Below are positions 1-8,136 of a stretch of 64,000 nt of DNA, in pieces. The stretch's first letter is position 1. Each line of letters starts with the position of its first letter. The stretch comes from CAVQGZ01 sp963714455 (GTDB lineage Bacteria > Actinomycetota > Actinomycetes > Jiangellales > Jiangellaceae), in assembly GCA_963714455.1 (NCBI GenBank), contig CAVQON010000017.1, positions 248,001-312,000 of the forward strand, read 5' to 3'. A model generated the notes under the pieces. That model worked only from the letters and a program-made list of their open reading frames with translations, did no database searches and was not told the origin of the DNA. The position numbers were made by a program, and so were the translations under genes.

Positions 1-501
1 GGTGAGCCGGTGGGGCCGGGTCGCTCCGACATCGTCGGGCGAGGCGCGCGCGGCACGCTCACGCAGGACGGGTCGACCTTCGAGGTGCTGGCTGTCGACG
101 GGGCCGTGTACGTGCGCGGCAACCTCGACTGGCTGGCCGACGAGGTCGCCGAGAGCGCCCGTCGGACACTGGGCGACAAGTGGCTGCTGCTGCCAGAGGA
201 GCGCGCCCAGAGCCTGGCCACGATCACCGACCCGGACGCCTTCGCCGACGCGGTGCTCACCCCCTCCGGCGCCGTGCAGTCGGTGGGCGTGGCGTCGATC
301 GAGGACGTGCCGGCGCTGGGCATCCGCTACCTCGACACGGATGCGACCGCATGGATCTCCGGCACCGGCGAGCCGTACCCGCTGCTCGTCGAGCGCCTCG
401 GAGCCACCGCGACCGACGGCGTCCTGCGCTTCTCCGACGTGGACGAGCCGGTGACGCTCACCGCCCCGGACGTCGACCAGGTCGTCGTGGTCGAGGGGTG
501 A
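1..501 (+). CDS. LppX/LprAFG-like lipoprotein, 3' part
   Basis: The reading frame is open from the first base, so the start and any lipoprotein signal lie outside the window. About 166 residues are visible. They alternate short beta strands with phrases such as GAVYVRGN and KWLLLP, and end in VDQVVVVEG. This pattern resembles the LppX/LprA/F/G fold, which binds lipids or lipid-like glycoconjugates at the actinobacterial cell surface. The assignment rests on pattern recognition only, because no catalytic motif exists in this family. The stop overlaps the GTG start of the next gene (GTGA), so the two are probably translated together. Membrane anchoring is inferred from the family and cannot be seen here. 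Confidence 0.55.
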   Translation, partial: GEPVGPGRSDIVGRGARGTLTQDGSTFEVLAVDGAVYVRGNLDWLADEVAESARRTLGDKWLLLPEERAQSLATITDPDAFADAVLTPSGAVQSVGVASIEDVPALGIRYLDTDATAWISGTGEPYPLLVERLGATATDGVLRFSDVDEPVTLTAPDVDQVVVVEG

Positions 502-1433
502 GTGCCCCGGGCACACCGTCCGCGCCGTTGATGCGGGCCCCGACCGGGGCCGACATGCCGCTGCTCGCTCTGGCCGTGGTCGGCATCGGCGCCTCGGCGC
601 CGCTGATCGCCACGATCGCCGCTCCCGCGCTGGCCATCGCGCTGTGGCGCAACCTCTTCGGCACCGCTGCGTTGCTCCCGTTCGCCTGGGCCGGGGCCCG
701 GCGTGACCTCGCGACCGTCTGGACCGACCGACGTCTTCGCCGGGTCGTCGTCGCGTCCGGGACGGCGCTGGCCGTGCACTTCGCCACCTGGGTGCCCGCC
801 GTCACCCTGACCACGGTCGCGGCGGCGACGGCGCTGGGTGCTGTCCAGCCGGTGTGGAACGCGCTGCTCGCGCGCGCCGGCGGGCAGCAGGTGGCCCGAC
901 GCGCCTGGGTGGGCATCGTGGTGGCGGTGCTGGGCGCCCTGCTCCTCACCGGGCTCGACCTGGGCGGTGACCCCCGGGCCATGCTGGGCAACCTGCTGGC
1001 GCTCGTGGGGGGCATGGCCGCCGCGGTGTACGTCGCGCTGGGCGCCAGGGCACGCGCGCAGGTGAGCACGCTGGCCTACTCGGTCTCGACGTTCGGCGTG
1101 TGCGCGGTGCTGCTGCTCGTGCTGTGCCTGGCCGCCGGAGTCCCGGTGATCGGCTTCAGCGCGCAGACATGGGGCCTGCTGCTCGCGCTCACGGTGCTGG
1201 CCCAGCTCCTCGGCCACACTCTGCTGAACCGGGCGGTCGGCACCGTGGGACCCGTCGTCGTGGCGCTGGTGATCCTGCTGGAGGTGCCGGCAGCCACCGT
1301 GATCGCTGCCTGGTGGCTGGGCCAGGTGCCGCCGCCGGCCGCCCTCCCGGCGGCCGGACTGGTGCTGGTCGGTGTCGCGCTGGTCGTCACGTCGCGCCAG
1401 CCCGTCCACGGGCCCCCGCTTCCGGACGCGTGA
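498..1433 (+). CDS. EamA/DMT-family membrane transporter
   Basis: This 311-residue protein is almost entirely hydrophobic, with about ten predicted membrane helices arranged as two repeats of five. That is the layout of EamA (drug/metabolite transporter) permeases, which usually export small metabolites or amino-acid-like compounds. The repeat is visible in the two similar halves that each carry a small-residue-rich helix and a conserved W/R turn (ALWRNLFGTA in the first). I start it at the GTG overlapping the previous stop, because the frame there gives a short hydrophilic head before the first helix. A later ATG at 531 is also possible, and neither has a good ribosome binding site. The substrate cannot be predicted. 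Confidence 0.8.
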   Translation: MSAPGTPSAPLMRAPTGADMPLLALAVVGIGASAPLIATIAAPALAIALWRNLFGTAALLPFAWAGARRDLATVWTDRRLRRVVVASGTALAVHFATWVPAVTLTTVAAATALGAVQPVWNALLARAGGQQVARRAWVGIVVAVLGALLLTGLDLGGDPRAMLGNLLALVGGMAAAVYVALGARARAQVSTLAYSVSTFGVCAVLLLVLCLAAGVPVIGFSAQTWGLLLALTVLAQLLGHTLLNRAVGTVGPVVVALVILLEVPAATVIAAWWLGQVPPPAALPAAGLVLVGVALVVTSRQPVHGPPLPDA

Positions 1434-1477
1434 GCGATCTCACCGAGGGCACGTGTCTGGCGTGCGGACCGTCTGGC

Positions 1478-1483
1478 TACCCT
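1478..1483 (+). promoter_or_regulatory. Leaderless-type -10 box of the CoA-ester lyase gene
   Basis: TACCCT ends 8 bases before the ATG at 1492, and no Shine-Dalgarno sequence is present. This matches the TANNNT box placed for a transcript that begins at the start codon. Confidence 0.45.
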
Positions 1484-1491
1484 GCGAAGCC

Positions 1492-2490
1492 ATGACCCCA
1501 GGTGTGACTCCCGGTACCGACACGTCCACTTCCACCCGTCCGCTGCGCGCTCGCCGCTCGTGCCTGGCTGTTCCCGGCTCGAACGTCAAGATGCTCGGCA
1601 AGGCCCAGGGCCTGCCGGCCGACCAGGTGTTCCTCGACCTGGAGGACGCCGTGGCGCCGATCGCCAAGGAGGGCGCGCGCGACAACGTCGTGGCGGCGCT
1701 GAACGAGGGGGACTGGGGCGGCAAGACCCGGGTCGTGCGGGTCAACGACTGGACGACGCACTGGACCTACCGCGACGTGATCGCCATCGTCGAGGGTGCC
1801 GGGTCCAACCTGGACTGCATCATGCTGCCGAAGGTGCAGACGCCTGAGCAGGTTGTGGCGCTCGACCTGCTGCTCACCCAGATCGAGAAGACGAACGGCC
1901 TCGAGACCGGGCGCATCGGCATCGAGGCGCAGATCGAGAACGCCCTCGGCCTGGTCAACATCGACGCGATCGCGCAGGCATCGTCTCGCGTGGAGACGAT
2001 GATCTTCGGCCCGGCCGACTTCATGGCCTCGATCAACATGAAGACCCTCGTCGTGGGGGAGCAGCCGCCCGGCTACACCGAGGGCGATGCGTACCACTAC
2101 ATCCTGATGCGCATCCTGATGGCCGCGCGTGCCTACGGCAAGCAGGCCATCGATGGCCCCTTCCTGCAGATCCGCGACGTCGACAGCTACAAGCGGGTGG
2201 CCGGACGGGCGGCGGCACTGGGCTTCGACGGCAAGTGGGTGCTGCACCCGGGGCAGGTCGACGCGGCCAACGAGGTGTTCAGCCCGTCCCAGGGTGACTA
2301 CGACCACGCCGAGGAGATCCTCGACGCCTACGAGTACTTCACCTCTGCGGCGGGCGGAGCCCTCGGCGCGGTGATGCTCGGTGACGAGATGATCGACGAG
2401 GCGTCGCGCAAGATGGCGATCGTCGTCGCCGCGAAGGGGCGCGCGGCCGGCATGGCGCGCACCACCGCGTTCACCCCGCCGGAGAAGTGA
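1492..2490 (+). CDS. HpcH/HpaI-family CoA-ester lyase (CitE-like, citramalyl/malyl-CoA lyase type)
   Basis: The 332-residue protein has the CitE-type TIM barrel: SCLAVPGSN at the front, DLEDAV with the metal-binding acidic residues, RVNDW, and the GIEAQIENALG strand, followed by IFGPADFMAS. Enzymes of this family cleave 3-hydroxyacyl-CoA thioesters such as malyl-CoA, methylmalyl-CoA or citramalyl-CoA, using Mg2+. The closest context match is mycobacterial Rv2498c, a lyase for citramalyl-CoA and HMG-CoA that sits beside a MaoC hydratase and an acyl-CoA dehydrogenase, as here. The exact substrate is inferred from that context. The ATG follows a TACCCT -10 box and has no ribosome binding site, so the message is probably leaderless. 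Confidence 0.85.
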   Translation: MTPGVTPGTDTSTSTRPLRARRSCLAVPGSNVKMLGKAQGLPADQVFLDLEDAVAPIAKEGARDNVVAALNEGDWGGKTRVVRVNDWTTHWTYRDVIAIVEGAGSNLDCIMLPKVQTPEQVVALDLLLTQIEKTNGLETGRIGIEAQIENALGLVNIDAIAQASSRVETMIFGPADFMASINMKTLVVGEQPPGYTEGDAYHYILMRILMAARAYGKQAIDGPFLQIRDVDSYKRVAGRAAALGFDGKWVLHPGQVDAANEVFSPSQGDYDHAEEILDAYEYFTSAAGGALGAVMLGDEMIDEASRKMAIVVAAKGRAAGMARTTAFTPPEK

Positions 2491-2573
2491 GCTCCGCTTC
2501 ACAAGAACCGGCACTTCGGCGGGGGTGCCCTCCCTAGGCTTCGAACACAAGCCACGCCGCGCAGGGGAGTGCC

Positions 2574-4157
2574 ATGCAGGTCTTCGTCGACAACCCGCTT
2601 CTCACGCTGTTCTTCTGCGTCGGGGTCGGTACCGCCTTCGGGATGATCCGGTTCGGGCCGGTGTCGTTCGGGCCGGCGGGTGCGTTGTTCGCAGGGCTGG
2701 CCCTGTCTGCCCTCAACGCCGACGTGGCGCTGGGTCCGGTCTACTCCTCGATCGGCTTGTGCGTCTTCTGCTACATGGTGGGACTGGCCGCGGGCCCGTC
2801 GTTCATGCGAGCGTTCCGCACCTCGTACCAGCCGCTCATCGTGGCGGGTACCGCCATCGTCGTCATGGCCGCCAGCGGCCTGGCGGTAGGACGCGCGCTC
2901 GGGGTCGACACCTCCTACATCGCCGGCGCCTACGCCGGGGCCGGAACGGCCACGCCCGCCCTCGGCGCGGTGCAGCAGCAGCTGGCCGACGGCGGGGAGG
3001 TTCCGCCTGAGCCGGCCGTCGGCTACGCGGTGGCCTATCCGTTCGCGGTGCTCATCACCATCCTCGGTCTGATCTACCTGATGAACGTCGGCAAGCGGAA
3101 GCCGACCAAAGAGGACTCCGAGCAGGTGGCATCCCTGGTGGTCAAGACGGTCGAGGTCACCCGGCCGGTGTCGATGACGGTGGAGGCGCTCGCCGAGCAG
3201 TACGGAGCCGTCGTCTCACGCATCACCCGGGACGCCGACACCGTCGTCGCCCACGCCGACACAACCATTGCGCAGGGCGACCTCATCACGATCACGGTCT
3301 CCGACGACCAGCTGCCGCGGCTGGTGGACGACATCGGGGAGCTGTCGCAGCGCGAACCGTGGCACGACCGCAGCCAGATCGACTTCCGCCGGGTAGCAGT
3401 GTCGAACCGGGCCTTCGTCGGGCAGACGCTGGCGCAGCTCGACCTGGACTCCAAGTACGACGCGGCCGTGAGCCGTGTGCGGCGCGGCGACGTCGACCTC
3501 ATCGCCACGCCCGACCTCGTGCTGCAGATGGGCGACCGGCTGCGCGTGACGGCCAAGCGCGACGTGCTGCCCGAGATCACGAAGCACCTGGGTGACTCCG
3601 AGCGGGCTGCCAACGACATCAACGCTCTCGGGCTCGGGCTGGGGCTGTCCATCGGGCTGGTGTTCGGCCTGCTGTCCATACCGCTGCCCGGCGGGGGCAA
3701 CTTCGTGCTCGGCACGGCCACGGGCCCGCTCATCATCGGCGTCGTGCTCGGTGCGCTCGGTCGCACGGGACCGGTCGTGTGGCAGCTTCCGACGGGCGTC
3801 AACAACGCGTTCAACCAGCTGTTCCTGCTCATCTTCCTGGCCGCCGTGGGGACGGGGTCGGGCGACGACCTGGTCAACGCGCTGTCGTCCCCGCTGGGTC
3901 TGAAGCTGCTGGCGGTCGCGCTCACCTTCTGCGTCGTCCACGCCCTCGTCAACATCGTCGGACTGCGCTCGGTGCTCAAGTACGGCACGGCCCGATCACT
4001 CGGCGGTCTGACCGGCTCACAGCTCAACCCGGCGCCGTACGCGTATGCGATGGACAAGAACGGCGACCAGCGCATCGCCGTCCTCTACGCGATGATCTTC
4101 CCGGTGATCATGCTCGGCAAGGTGATCCTGGCTCAGTTCATGGTGATCTTCTTCTGA
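2574..4157 (+). CDS. AspT/YidE-type transporter with paired RCK-C domains
   Basis: This 527-residue membrane protein has an N-terminal helical block (about residues 1-170), two cytoplasmic TrkA-C/RCK-C-like domains (about 185-350) and a second helical block to the C-terminus. That is the architecture of the aspartate:alanine exchanger (AAEx, AspT/YidE) family. The GAYAGAGTATPALGAV stretch in the first block and the SLGGLTGSQLNPAPYA stretch near the end are the paired family signatures. Family members exchange dicarboxylates or amino acids. It sits inside the CoA-lyase/dehydrogenase/MaoC set, which makes a dicarboxylic acid substrate attractive but unproven. The ATG is preceded by AGGGGAG at a normal distance. 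Confidence 0.8.
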   Translation: MQVFVDNPLLTLFFCVGVGTAFGMIRFGPVSFGPAGALFAGLALSALNADVALGPVYSSIGLCVFCYMVGLAAGPSFMRAFRTSYQPLIVAGTAIVVMAASGLAVGRALGVDTSYIAGAYAGAGTATPALGAVQQQLADGGEVPPEPAVGYAVAYPFAVLITILGLIYLMNVGKRKPTKEDSEQVASLVVKTVEVTRPVSMTVEALAEQYGAVVSRITRDADTVVAHADTTIAQGDLITITVSDDQLPRLVDDIGELSQREPWHDRSQIDFRRVAVSNRAFVGQTLAQLDLDSKYDAAVSRVRRGDVDLIATPDLVLQMGDRLRVTAKRDVLPEITKHLGDSERAANDINALGLGLGLSIGLVFGLLSIPLPGGGNFVLGTATGPLIIGVVLGALGRTGPVVWQLPTGVNNAFNQLFLLIFLAAVGTGSGDDLVNALSSPLGLKLLAVALTFCVVHALVNIVGLRSVLKYGTARSLGGLTGSQLNPAPYAYAMDKNGDQRIAVLYAMIFPVIMLGKVILAQFMVIFF

Positions 4158-4255
4158 CCCGGTTGTGACCAACCTGACGGTGCCATCGGGGCGCTGGCGG
4201 CGGATACTGGGGTGAGCCCGCCACCGGGCTATCTGGCCACGCCCCAAGGAGACTC

Positions 4256-5452
4256 ATGGACCGCCTCGCGCAGACCGACGACCTCACCGACATCCAGCAG
4301 GAGATCCTGCGGACCGTCCGCGACTACGTGAACGAGCAGATCATCCCGGTGGCCACCGACCTCGAGCACAAGGACGCCTACCCGGACGAGATCGTCGAGG
4401 GCCTCAAGGAGATGGGCATCTTCGGGATCATGATCCCGGAGGAGTACGGCGGCCTCGGGGAGTCCCTGCTCACCTATGCGCTCGTCGTCGAAGAGCTCGC
4501 CCGCGGGTGGATGAGCGTCTCCGGCGTCATCAACACACACTTCATCGTCGCGTGGATGGTCGCCCAGCACGGCACCGAGGAGCAGAAGCAGCGGTGGCTG
4601 CCCCGCATGGCCGCCGGCGAGCTGCGCGGCGCCTTCTCCATGTCCGAGCCGGGCTGCGGCTCCGACGTCGCCGCGATCCGCACCGCCGCGACCAAGGTCG
4701 ACGACGACACCTACGAGATCAACGGCTCGAAGATGTGGCTCACCAACGGTGGGTCGTCCAGCCTGGTGGCCGTGCTCGTCCTCACCGACGAGGGTGCCGA
4801 CAGCGTCTACAAGAACATGACCACGTTCATCATCGAGAAGGAGCCGGGCTTCGGCGAGGTCGCTCCCGGCCTGACCATCCCCGGCAAGATCGACAAGATG
4901 GGCTACAAGGGCGTCGACACCACCGAGCTCGTGCTCGAGGGCTTCCGCATCGGCGCCGACACCATCCTGGGTGGCGAGGGTGGCAAGGGCTTCTACCAGA
5001 TGATGGACGGCGTCGAGGTGGGCCGCGTCAACGTGGCCGCCCGGGCCTGCGGCGTCTCGAAGCGTGCCTTCGAGCTGGGCATCGAGTACTCCCAGCAGCG
5101 CGAGACGTTCGGCAAGCAGATCGCCCAGCACCAGGCCGTGATGTTCCGCCTGGCCGAGATGGCCACCAAGGTCGAGGCCGCGCACCTGATGATGGTCAAG
5201 GCCGCGCGCATGAAGGACTCCGGCGCGCGCAACGACCTCGAGGCCGGCATGGCGAAGTACCTGGCCAGCGAGTACTGCAAAGAGGTTGTGGAGGACTCCT
5301 TCCGCATCCATGGCGGCTACGGCTACTCCAAGGAGTACGAGATCGAGCGCCTGTACCGCGAGGCCCCGATGCTGCTGATCGGCGAGGGCACTGCCGACAT
5401 CCAGCGCATGATCATCGGCCGCCGCCTGCTGGAGGAGTACAAGCTCAAGTAA
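4256..5452 (+). CDS. Acyl-CoA dehydrogenase
   Basis: This FAD enzyme of 398 residues oxidises an acyl-CoA to the enoyl-CoA and passes electrons to ETF. It shows the family landmarks in order: EEYGGLG, MSEPGCGSDV (signature 1), the KMWLTNGG strand, the RETFGKQI helix and the C-terminal HGGYGYSKEYEIERLYRE block. The catalytic base region is consistent with short or branched-chain enzymes. Beside a CitE-like lyase and a MaoC hydratase it parallels FadE19 of Mycobacterium tuberculosis, which belongs to branched-chain amino acid breakdown. AAGGAGA lies seven bases before the ATG. The chain length preference is inferred from the neighbourhood. Confidence 0.9.
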   Translation: MDRLAQTDDLTDIQQEILRTVRDYVNEQIIPVATDLEHKDAYPDEIVEGLKEMGIFGIMIPEEYGGLGESLLTYALVVEELARGWMSVSGVINTHFIVAWMVAQHGTEEQKQRWLPRMAAGELRGAFSMSEPGCGSDVAAIRTAATKVDDDTYEINGSKMWLTNGGSSSLVAVLVLTDEGADSVYKNMTTFIIEKEPGFGEVAPGLTIPGKIDKMGYKGVDTTELVLEGFRIGADTILGGEGGKGFYQMMDGVEVGRVNVAARACGVSKRAFELGIEYSQQRETFGKQIAQHQAVMFRLAEMATKVEAAHLMMVKAARMKDSGARNDLEAGMAKYLASEYCKEVVEDSFRIHGGYGYSKEYEIERLYREAPMLLIGEGTADIQRMIIGRRLLEEYKLK

Positions 5453-5479
5453 CCCACCCCCGCCGCCAAACGATCACGT

Positions 5480-5542
5480 GACGGCGGGAGTTTGGGGGTT
5501 CGCGAGGCAGATCTGCCGCGTGAACCCCCAAAGTCCCGCGTC
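5480..5542. repeat. Long near-perfect intergenic palindrome
   Basis: Two arms of about 30 bases centred on GGCAGATCTGCC pair almost completely; the shared core is TTTGGGGGTTC / GAACCCCCAAA. It lies between two same-strand genes and lacks a T-run, so it could be a REP-like element, a cruciform, or a processing or termination hairpin. It has the same size and placement logic as the palindromes near 15.98 and 35.92 kb, though the sequences differ. Confidence 0.7.
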
Positions 5543-5618
5543 AAGTGCGGCCCCAGGGCTCCAGGCGTGAGCAGGCGCACACCCGTCGGGGGTATCCACG
5601 CGGCGGCGATGGGGCACG

Positions 5619-6122
5619 ATGAGCGGCATGAAATTCGGGCGCTTCTACGAAGACTTCGAGGTCGGGGCCGTCTACAAGCACTGGCCGGGCAAGACGGTCA
5701 CCGAGTACGACGACCACCTGTTCTGCCTCATCACGATGAACCACCACCCGCTGCACATGGACGCGCACTACGCGCAGACGTCCACGCAGTTCGGCAAGAA
5801 CGTCGTGGTCGGCAACTACATCTACTCGCTGCTGCTCGGCATGTCGGTGCCCGACATCTCCGGCAAGGCCATCGCCAACCTCGAGGTCGAGTCGCTGCGC
5901 CACGTCGCACCGACCTTCCACGGCGACACCATCTACGGCGAGACCACGGTGCTCGACAAGAAGGAGTCGTCGTCGAAGGACGACCGCGGCGTCGTCTCCG
6001 TCGAGACGCGGGGCTACAACCAGGACGGCACGCTCGTGTGCATCTTCCGCCGCAAGGTGATGGTCCCCAAGCACGAGGTCGTCGGCGACATGGAGCCCCG
6101 CCCCGAGCCGACCGGCACGTAG
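5619..6122 (+). CDS. MaoC-like hot-dog hydratase
   Basis: A single-domain hot-dog protein of 167 residues. The N-terminal FGRFYEDFEVG and the MNHHPLHMD segment match the MaoC-like (R)-hydratase group that includes mycobacterial Rv2499c, where Asp and His of the hydratase motif bind water. It would hydrate an enoyl-CoA such as mesaconyl- or itaconyl-CoA, supplying the hydroxyacyl-CoA that the CitE-like lyase at 1.5-2.5 kb cleaves. That pairing is inferred from the known lyase/MaoC/dehydrogenase cluster. It is separated from the dehydrogenase by a 166-base gap holding a large palindrome, so it may be transcribed separately. ATG at 5628 is an alternative start. Confidence 0.8.
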   Translation: MSGMKFGRFYEDFEVGAVYKHWPGKTVTEYDDHLFCLITMNHHPLHMDAHYAQTSTQFGKNVVVGNYIYSLLLGMSVPDISGKAIANLEVESLRHVAPTFHGDTIYGETTVLDKKESSSKDDRGVVSVETRGYNQDGTLVCIFRRKVMVPKHEVVGDMEPRPEPTGT

Positions 6123-6148
6123 CCGCCCGCCGCGTCAGACACGCCGCG

Positions 6149-6577
6149 TCAGAACACGCCGAAGTCGCGCAGCGCCCCCAGCAACCCGGGGGACAGCTCG
6201 AGGTCGGCCATCTGCGACTCGCTGAACCAGCCGGCCTCGTCGGCGTCGTCCCCAGCCACGAGCGTCCCCCCGACGATGCGGCACGCGAAGTCGTGGATCT
6301 CGTAGTGCACCGTCCCCGCTGGGTCTTGACGACGGACGACGCCGAGCAGGTCGTCCACCTCGACCACCAGCCCGGTCTCCTCGAACACCTCCCGAGTGGC
6401 TGCCGCTCGGACGGTCTCACCGGGCTCGGCGCGTCCGCTCGGCAGTGACCAGGTGCCGGCGTAGGGCGCATGGCCGCGACGCACGAGCAGCACCCGACCT
6501 GCTGAGTCGGTGAGCACGCCGCCGGCGCACAGCGTCCAGGTGCCATCGTCCGACTGTCCCTGACCGCTGGGCGCCAT
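6149..6577 (-). CDS. NUDIX hydrolase (MutT-like)
   Basis: This is a compact NUDIX pyrophosphohydrolase of 142 residues. The full NUDIX box is visible: GRAEPGE, seven residues, then REVFEETGL, with the glutamates that bind Mg2+ intact. Enzymes of this type split nucleoside diphosphates linked to another group, for example oxidised nucleotides or NDP-sugars, and the target is not predictable. It converges on the MaoC gene with a 26-base gap. TAGCGT lies six bases upstream of the ATG on its own strand and no ribosome binding site is seen, so it is likely leaderless. Confidence 0.88.
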   Translation of the reverse strand: MAPSGQGQSDDGTWTLCAGGVLTDSAGRVLLVRRGHAPYAGTWSLPSGRAEPGETVRAAATREVFEETGLVVEVDDLLGVVRRQDPAGTVHYEIHDFACRIVGGTLVAGDDADEAGWFSESQMADLELSPGLLGALRDFGVF

Positions 6578-6583
6578 GGGTCG

Positions 6584-6589
6584 ACGCTA
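6584..6589 (-). promoter_or_regulatory. Leaderless-type -10 box of the NUDIX gene
   Basis: On the minus strand TAGCGT ends six bases before the ATG at 6577, and no Shine-Dalgarno is present. Confidence 0.4.
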
Positions 6590-6659
6590 CGACAGCAGGC
6601 GCGCAGTCGGGACCCCGTGCACTTGACGACAGATGCCTCGACCAGCAAACGTCCTGCCC

Positions 6660-7292
6660 ATGGAACGCGCTGCCACGTGCCCGCGGTGTGCTCGCGAGAT
6701 GACCCCGCCGGGAGTGTGGTCGAGCGAGTGGGAGTGCGCCGAGCACGGCGCCGCTGCCCCCGTTCATCCCGCGCCCGACCCGACTGCCGACTGGCTGCGC
6801 CACGTCGCCGCCACGTCGCGGGTTCCCGTCTGGCTGCCCTGGCCGCTGCCGTCGGGGTGGGTGATCAGCGGCGTCGGTCCGGTCGGGGACGACGTGCGCG
6901 GCATCTGTGCCGTCGCGACCGTCCTCACCGGTCCCAGCCCGTTCGGCGGCCCTGCCGAGATGCTGCTGGTCGCCGAAGAACCAGGCATCGGTCGTGGCGC
7001 CCACCTCGCCGGACTGGCCGGGCCCGACCCCGGCGACGTCATCGCGGGCGAGCCGTACACCCGGGTGGGTGTCGACGGGCACACGGTGCCCATGTGGCTC
7101 GTTCCCGCCGACACCGATCGGGCCGTGGCCGTGGGGGAGCGCGACCTGACGTGGATGTGGCTCGCCGTCCAGCCCGCATCCGCGGGCGCGCTGCTGGTGG
7201 ACGGACTGACGTTCACCGACGCCCGCGGGATCGGCGAAGAGGTGCGCCTGCTGCCCTACGGTTCCCGCAGCAGCTGGTTGGACCCCGCCTGA
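6660..7292 (+). CDS. DUF6758-family protein
   Basis: This protein of about 210 residues opens with a zinc-ribbon-like CPRC and a later CAEH, then continues with VPVWLPWPLPSGW, the stretch typical of the actinobacterial DUF6758 family. Its function is unknown. A glycine-rich middle (SPFGGPAEMLLVAEE) and a C-terminal LLPYG segment are also family-like. I chose ATG 6660 because homologs carry only a few residues before the first Cys pair; ATG 6633 would add nine residues. It ends one base before the PHP gene, which in turn overlaps a nuclease gene, so all three form a tight operon. Confidence 0.7.
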   Translation: MERAATCPRCAREMTPPGVWSSEWECAEHGAAAPVHPAPDPTADWLRHVAATSRVPVWLPWPLPSGWVISGVGPVGDDVRGICAVATVLTGPSPFGGPAEMLLVAEEPGIGRGAHLAGLAGPDPGDVIAGEPYTRVGVDGHTVPMWLVPADTDRAVAVGERDLTWMWLAVQPASAGALLVDGLTFTDARGIGEEVRLLPYGSRSSWLDPA

Positions 7293-7293
7293 C

Positions 7294-8136
7294 GTGCGCA
7301 TCGACCTGCACACCCATTCCTCGGTGTCCGACGGCACCGACTCCCCCACCGAGCTGGTCAACGCCGCAGCCGCAGCCGGCGTGGACGTGCTCGCGCTGGC
7401 CGACCACGACACGGTCAGCGGCTGGGACGAGGCGGGCGAGGCCGCCGCCGCAGCGGGCATCGAGCTCGTGCCGGCCATCGAGGTGTCGACGACGTGGCGC
7501 GGGGCCGACATCCACATGCTGGCCTACTGGCCCGACAGCGCCAGCTCGCCGCTGGAGGAGATGCTGGCGACGATCCGGGCCGGCCGGCTCAGCCGCATCC
7601 CGCAGATGCTCGGTGCGCTGGCCGCGCACGGCATCCGCATCACCGAGGAGCAGGTGCGCCGCGCCGCCGGTGAAGCGGTGTCGCTCGGTCGTCCGCACGT
7701 CGCCGACGCACTCGTGGCGGCCGGTGTTGTCGGCTCGCGCGACGAGGCCTTCGGCACGTGGGTCGGCGAGGGCATGCCCGGCCACGTCCCCAAGCCCGCA
7801 CCGACGTTGCCGCATGCCATCGCGGTCGTACGGGCGGCCGGCGGGCTGCCCGTGATCGCCCACCCGTGGGGGCGGGGCAGCCGCCGCGTGCTGGACGACG
7901 ACGCCTTCGCCGAGCTGGCCGAGGTCGGCCTCGTCGGGCTCGAGGTCGACCACATGGACCACGACGAGGAGGCCCGCGCCGATCTGCGCGCCATCGCCGA
8001 GCGGCTCGACCTGGTGGTGACCGGGGGCAGCGACTTCCACGGCACCGGCAAGCACGACGTGCACCTGGCAGCCGACACCACCAGCCCGCAGGCCTACGCC
8101 ACGCTGCTCGAGCGCCGCGCACGGATGGGCCTGTGA
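7294..8136 (+). CDS. PHP-domain phosphoesterase (TrpH/YciV-like)
   Basis: This 280-residue PHP enzyme begins with DLHTHSSVSDGTDSP, which supplies the first metal-binding His pair. It continues with LADHDTVSGW, EVSTTW, VIAHPWG and GSDFHG, the remaining metal ligands of the trinuclear centre. The TrpH/YciV group removes phosphate from 3',5'-nucleotide bisphosphates and trims short RNA 5' ends (RNase AM). It starts on GTG one base after the DUF6758 stop, and its own stop overlaps the next start by four bases, so translation is coupled. A role in nucleotide or RNA turnover is known for the family; a link to the nuclease next door is inferred. Confidence 0.87.
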   Translation: MRIDLHTHSSVSDGTDSPTELVNAAAAAGVDVLALADHDTVSGWDEAGEAAAAAGIELVPAIEVSTTWRGADIHMLAYWPDSASSPLEEMLATIRAGRLSRIPQMLGALAAHGIRITEEQVRRAAGEAVSLGRPHVADALVAAGVVGSRDEAFGTWVGEGMPGHVPKPAPTLPHAIAVVRAAGGLPVIAHPWGRGSRRVLDDDAFAELAEVGLVGLEVDHMDHDEEARADLRAIAERLDLVVTGGSDFHGTGKHDVHLAADTTSPQAYATLLERRARMGL

